DNA from: Elusimicrobiota bacterium
GTDB lineage: Bacteria; Elusimicrobiota; Elusimicrobia; Elusimicrobiales; UBA9959
DNA length: 64,000 nucleotides
Assembly: GCA_019135865.1 (NCBI GenBank)
Contig: JAGVVD010000019.1
Location: 216,848 to 280,847, forward strand
Direction: 5' to 3'
Below the pieces are notes generated by a model, which had not been told where the DNA came from, did not search any database, and saw nothing but the letters and a program-made list of their open reading frames with translations. This document shows, one piece after another, positions 60,757 to 64,000 of this stretch (position 1 is its first letter; every line of letters begins with the position of its first letter). The translations under genes and the position numbers were made by a program.

Positions 60757-62798
60757 ACACGCGCCTACCCATCTTTGCGGCAATGACTGCGCTCCTGGCA
60801 AATGGGTGCGCCTCGGTCCCGTCATATACAAGAACTACAAACTCCTTGGATCGCGGTATTAGATATGTCGAAAATCCGGTAAATGGCAACGATATCGATA
60901 TGTCTTCCACCCCTGGACAAGGGCTGGTAGTGCCTAAAGGCGCTGAGGTGGATATTAACAGTACGGTCGAGATTTCTATCCAGAAGGACGCTGTAAATAT
61001 GCCCACCGGGGCTGTTGAGGATGAGGCTGCTGCAAAGGCTCTTCAGGCTAAAATACAGAAGTTACAGACGATGGTTGAAGCCCTGGCCAATGTAATTGAG
61101 GCGCGCACTAAAGCATTAGAGGCTTATAAGAAGACCGACGGTATCCCGCTGGAGTCACTCATAAAGACACCGGAGTATAAGGATTTCCTGACTGCACGTG
61201 ATGCTTCTGATAAGCTTGAGAGTGTTTTCCTTGAAACTTCCCGAAGCCTTTGGAGGGCGGGAATATTCCCTTTTTCGGAGGAAGAGTTCGAAGTTAAATT
61301 CCTGGACTCAACATACGCTGATGTTGGCAAGATGATTCAAACTGAGCTTGATTCAACTGAAACTGCCTGGAAAACGACTCAGGACAGGCTTAAGCAAAAG
61401 GCCCTTTCATTACGCATGGAAGCTTTTTTGGAAAAACGGGAAGGAGATCCAGTAGCTATCCATCTGGAGAACTATGACTCTTTAGATCAGCGCGAGGCGA
61501 AGTATAAAGAATCTTTTGTTTTAGATAAGGATGACTGGGCCACGCTTCAAAAGCAATATGCGGAAACTGTTTCTTTGGCAAAACAAGCGGAGCGTGTTCG
61601 TAAAGGCGAGGTGTCTCTGGGAGACTCCATAAAAAATAGCGGTGTTGCCAGCTTGCAGCGTTTGGCCGCGTTGGGTGAAGAGGTCGCTCCGCTGTTGAAA
61701 GAGGATTGGTCAGCAACTGGGACTGGGATCCTCCGTGACATCTCTGCGGCACAGGTTATAGCGGAGGACGTCGTTAGGAAAGCTGCGTTAATTGAGGCCG
61801 GTTCGATAGTGGCGCAATTGCAGGGCTTAAAACAAACCGCTCTTACTGTGCCGCCCCTTGTCGAAGCGCGAGCTGTTTTAGTGGAAATTACAGCTCTTCA
61901 GACAGATTGGAAAACAGTAACACCGGAAAATTTCCCGAGGCTGATTGAGCGGACTCAGGGAGTTTTTAACAATGCAAGACTAGTCTTATCTAAATTGGAT
62001 AAGTCTCAGTTTAATGCTTTCCAAATCGCGTTGAGTTCAACAGTTTCCGTGCTGGAGTCACGGCCCGACGAAATGCCACAGGAGGTATGGCTTAATCTTA
62101 ACTCGGAACTTGAACGCCAGGGTACATTGCGTCGCATAAAAGATACTTATGCGAAAACTCTGGCTCTTAGGTCTTTTGCTGAAGGGGTCAAGGCGGAATT
62201 AGCGCTGCTTGCTGTAAAACCAACGTTATCGGATCTTCGGGTGCCGGAAGCCCGTGAAGTGCTTTGGGCTGACGCCCCGGATACGCAGATTGATATTCAG
62301 CGCACTCCTCGTGCTATTGGGGACAGACTTCATGTTATTTCCACGTTAAAAATGGACGATAAGGATTACATGAAAAGCCACGCCGTATTTAGTATCAAGC
62401 AATTCGGGTGGCATTCTCAACTGGCTCCGAGTGTGATTCTGGCAAAGCCGTTTAATCCGCGCACCGAGTTTGACCAGGATTTTAAGTTTGCGCCTGCTGT
62501 TGTCTTATTACGGAGGTTTTATCCTCGGAACTCGGATAATACCGCCTGGGGCAAATTCTCCCGATGCTCGCAGATGGGATATGGTCTGCACGCTACTTTT
62601 TTGGATCAGAACCCACAAAAAGAGCTGGAGGTCGGTCTCGGAGTTGCAGTTTCCTTTTGGGAGGATAGGCTGGTCGCCGGCGGAGGGGTAAATCTCATGG
62701 ATAATTCCCGAGGCTATTTTTATATCGGCAGCAATTTGATCCCGATACTTCAGGCTTTAGGCTATGGGCAGGAGAATAGTACTGGGAAGAAACCGTGA
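60753..62798 (+). CDS. Large predicted lipoprotein with long helical part and C-terminal beta domain
   Basis: 681 residues from ATG 60753; the frame continues upstream through the shifted tail of the previous gene. Lipobox LLANGC puts the lipidated Cys at about residue 20, without Asp at +2. Residues about 80-540 are largely helical and coiled-coil-like (AAKALQAKIQKLQTMVEALANVIEARTKALEAYKK), and about 555-670 is a beta-rich end (WHSQLAPSVILAKPFNP, LEVGLGVAVSFWEDRLVAGGGVNLMD, GYFYIGSNLIPIL) like part of an outer-membrane barrel. An envelope protein in a restriction island; function unknown. Confidence 0.75.
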   Translation: MNTRLPIFAAMTALLANGCASVPSYTRTTNSLDRGIRYVENPVNGNDIDMSSTPGQGLVVPKGAEVDINSTVEISIQKDAVNMPTGAVEDEAAAKALQAKIQKLQTMVEALANVIEARTKALEAYKKTDGIPLESLIKTPEYKDFLTARDASDKLESVFLETSRSLWRAGIFPFSEEEFEVKFLDSTYADVGKMIQTELDSTETAWKTTQDRLKQKALSLRMEAFLEKREGDPVAIHLENYDSLDQREAKYKESFVLDKDDWATLQKQYAETVSLAKQAERVRKGEVSLGDSIKNSGVASLQRLAALGEEVAPLLKEDWSATGTGILRDISAAQVIAEDVVRKAALIEAGSIVAQLQGLKQTALTVPPLVEARAVLVEITALQTDWKTVTPENFPRLIERTQGVFNNARLVLSKLDKSQFNAFQIALSSTVSVLESRPDEMPQEVWLNLNSELERQGTLRRIKDTYAKTLALRSFAEGVKAELALLAVKPTLSDLRVPEAREVLWADAPDTQIDIQRTPRAIGDRLHVISTLKMDDKDYMKSHAVFSIKQFGWHSQLAPSVILAKPFNPRTEFDQDFKFAPAVVLLRRFYPRNSDNTAWGKFSRCSQMGYGLHATFLDQNPQKELEVGLGVAVSFWEDRLVAGGGVNLMDNSRGYFYIGSNLIPILQALGYGQENSTGKKP

Positions 62799-62862
62799 TG
62801 CTTGTGGCTAAAAACATCTAGTGGTATGTATTGCTGATATCCTATAGCGCGGAGGTGAAATA

Positions 62863-63636
62863 ATGAAAGATATTAAAATTCCTGAAATACTTGCTCTTTG
62901 TAGCGCCGCGGCGTTTGTTCTGACAGCACTATACGTAAAGGCCTATTCGCTAACTTTTGGGGTAAGACTTAATCCGTACTTTAGTCTTGGCGACTATACG
63001 CGCTTCGCAATAGATTGGCTTCCTCTAATATGTTTGCTTGCAGTTCTTGGTATTTTGCTGGAAAAGTTTTGTACTAGGGTTGAGCGTGGTGCATCGGAAA
63101 CGGAACTTGCTATGGCTTCAGGTTTCCCAAAATTTGTGGGGTGGTTCCGACGGTCAGCGGAATGGATCCCATTGTTAGTGATTCCGGGATTAGCTGTTGT
63201 CACAACTCGGATGGCTTTTTTGGGGAAAATTCCTGCAGAACATGCATACAAACAATGGGCAGCTGCGGGTACGATAATTTGGTTCGCTCTCGTGGCTTGG
63301 TATTCAAGAGAAAAGTCGATGATTGCGCACTGGCCCCACATGTGGTTTAGGTTCGTTATGGTTTTCCCGGCTATGGTAATCGGAGCCACATTTTGGGGAT
63401 TTGCAGGGGGGGTGTCTAAAACCAACAATTTGCCTAAAACGCAGGTTTATATTAAAAGTGAAACAACCCCACTAGAGGGGCGGCTTATGTTTGTTCTCGA
63501 TAATTTCGTTTTGATACAGGTGCAAGATTCAAGGCGGTTTATTGCTATAGCGCGAGACCAAGTTGCAATGATGGTTGCCCCAGAAAAGGAGCACATGTTG
63601 TTTTCTCGCAAGAATGATTTCCCAAGTGTGAAGTGA
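62863..63636 (+). CDS. Membrane protein with C-terminal cytoplasmic beta domain
   Basis: 257 residues, GGAGG ribosome-binding site. Four likely helices (about 9-27, 47-68, 100-115, 128-145) and perhaps a fifth (165-185), then a 65-residue soluble end (VYIKSETTPLEGRLMFVLDNFVLIQVQDSRRFIAIARDQVAMMV) that looks like a small beta domain. No family recognised. Last gene of the trio starting at 60394, 64 bases after the lipoprotein gene. Confidence 0.7.
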   Translation: MKDIKIPEILALCSAAAFVLTALYVKAYSLTFGVRLNPYFSLGDYTRFAIDWLPLICLLAVLGILLEKFCTRVERGASETELAMASGFPKFVGWFRRSAEWIPLLVIPGLAVVTTRMAFLGKIPAEHAYKQWAAAGTIIWFALVAWYSREKSMIAHWPHMWFRFVMVFPAMVIGATFWGFAGGVSKTNNLPKTQVYIKSETTPLEGRLMFVLDNFVLIQVQDSRRFIAIARDQVAMMVAPEKEHMLFSRKNDFPSVK

Positions 63637-64000
63637 ATTCTCTGAATCAAAGTGGATTGCATTTTGTTGAAAATCCCGGTCAGGTAAATTGGGTGACTAA
63701 GGAGTATGGCAACTTGTAACAGCGAAGATTTATGGGCGCGGGAAATAATTTTCTGCGTTGTACGGCCCCTGCGGCGGACGGTATGGCCGGGTTCGGCCTG
63801 TTTGTAGCCGGCCGGCCGCGCACAGGAGGTGTTGATAAGATGCAGTTTACCTGCTGTGGAGCAGGTGCGACGGCGCATAGTGCCGGAGGCCATGTCAACT
63901 TTCTGGGTGTAAATTCGTAAGCATGGGCGTAGTCTGGTTCAAACCGCCGCCACCTCCCTTTCCCGAGGCTTGTAGGCTTTCCACAACCGCTTCGCCCAGC
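63637..64000. other. Right end of the island and following sequence
   Basis: No credible gene. After the membrane protein gene comes about 95 bases of AT-rich sequence, the right inverted repeat (63733-63879), then GC-rich DNA to the window end with no gene that I can support. A TTGAAAA...TAAATT pair near 63668 is too weak to call. Confidence 0.5.
63733..63879 (-). repeat. Right inverted repeat of the defence island
   Basis: About 147 bases, reverse complement of 54491-54639, with the TATGCGCC end facing outward in both copies, as in terminal inverted repeats. No target-site duplication is evident next to the two outer ends. Confidence 0.85.

Noticed and set aside
54491..63879. Inverted repeats as integron attC sites
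   Set aside because: They are in opposite orientation, there is no proper RYYYAAC/GTTRRRY pair, and no integrase is seen.
63447..63893. Minus-strand frame across the right inverted repeat, matching a plus-strand frame in the left one
   Set aside because: Similarity is explained by the nucleotide repeat; several frames are equally conserved, and it overlaps the membrane protein gene.

Overview
This 64 kb window looks like a chromosome segment of a high-GC, Gram-negative bacterium. The class III pilin-like sequence with a very short leader, the FlgD-like tail on a secreted subtilase, the pilus ATPase and the leader peptidase together suggest a member of the Elusimicrobiota. That assignment rests on recognising the sequence style, not on a marker-gene tree. 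Signs of an outer membrane are a TonB-dependent receptor, two beta-barrel paralogues and an OmpA-like protein.

Layout. 1-5.5 kb: partial HAD phosphatase, secreted proteins including a subtilase, a DUF192 protein and a GspE/PilB ATPase. 5.5-8.5 kb: smpB, tRNA-Leu, a type IV pilin, the prepilin peptidase, tRNA-Ser and tRNA-Tyr, with two inverted copies of a multi-hairpin repeat trailing tRNA genes. 8.5-15.1 kb: hypC-hypD-lysR-hypE-membrane protein-hypF (NiFe hydrogenase maturation). 15.1-16.5 kb: a secreted clostripain-type protease. 16.7-25.7 kb: a nickel locus with nikR, an outer-membrane barrel, nikMN-Q-O, a second barrel, a second NikR that has lost all nickel ligands, a TonB-dependent receptor and a membrane protein fused to a THEP1-like NTPase. 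25.7-32.1 kb: a metallocofactor/redox cluster (UPF0251 regulator, thioesterase, DsrE-like, Fur, DUF5320, two NifX-like proteins, two MinD-ferredoxin ATPases, an IscU-like protein, a ZIP transporter and an Mrp ATPase). 32.2-49.8 kb: pyruvoyl arginine decarboxylase, metG, clpB under a CIRCE-like operator, membrane proteins, an SIMPL protein, an SDR, the OadGAB sodium pump with BirA, argF, a YqaA-like protein and an OmpA-like protein. 50.1-53 kb: ECF sigma factor, zinc-finger anti-sigma factor, and O-antigen ligase/TPR protein.

53.3-64 kb is accessory. It holds a Fic protein, IS-like debris, and then a clearly AT-richer island of about 9 kb bounded by inverted repeats of about 148 bp. The island carries a beta-class DNA methyltransferase, an AlwI-family endonuclease, an Mrr-like endonuclease, an XRE regulator with an ImmA/IrrE protease, a GIY-YIG protein, and an uncharacterised trio (small protein, long lipoprotein, membrane protein). 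A nearly identical 19-bp operator-like motif lies in front of both the methyltransferase and the trio, and a second palindrome is shared by the XRE gene and the GIY-YIG gene. The trio may therefore be a new defence module tied to the restriction system; this is the strongest candidate for an undescribed system.

Nickel is the common thread of 8.5-25.7 kb: uptake across the outer membrane (barrels, TonB receptor), uptake across the inner membrane (NikMNQO), sensing (NikR) and use (Hyp proteins). hypA, hypB and hydrogenase structural genes are not in the window.
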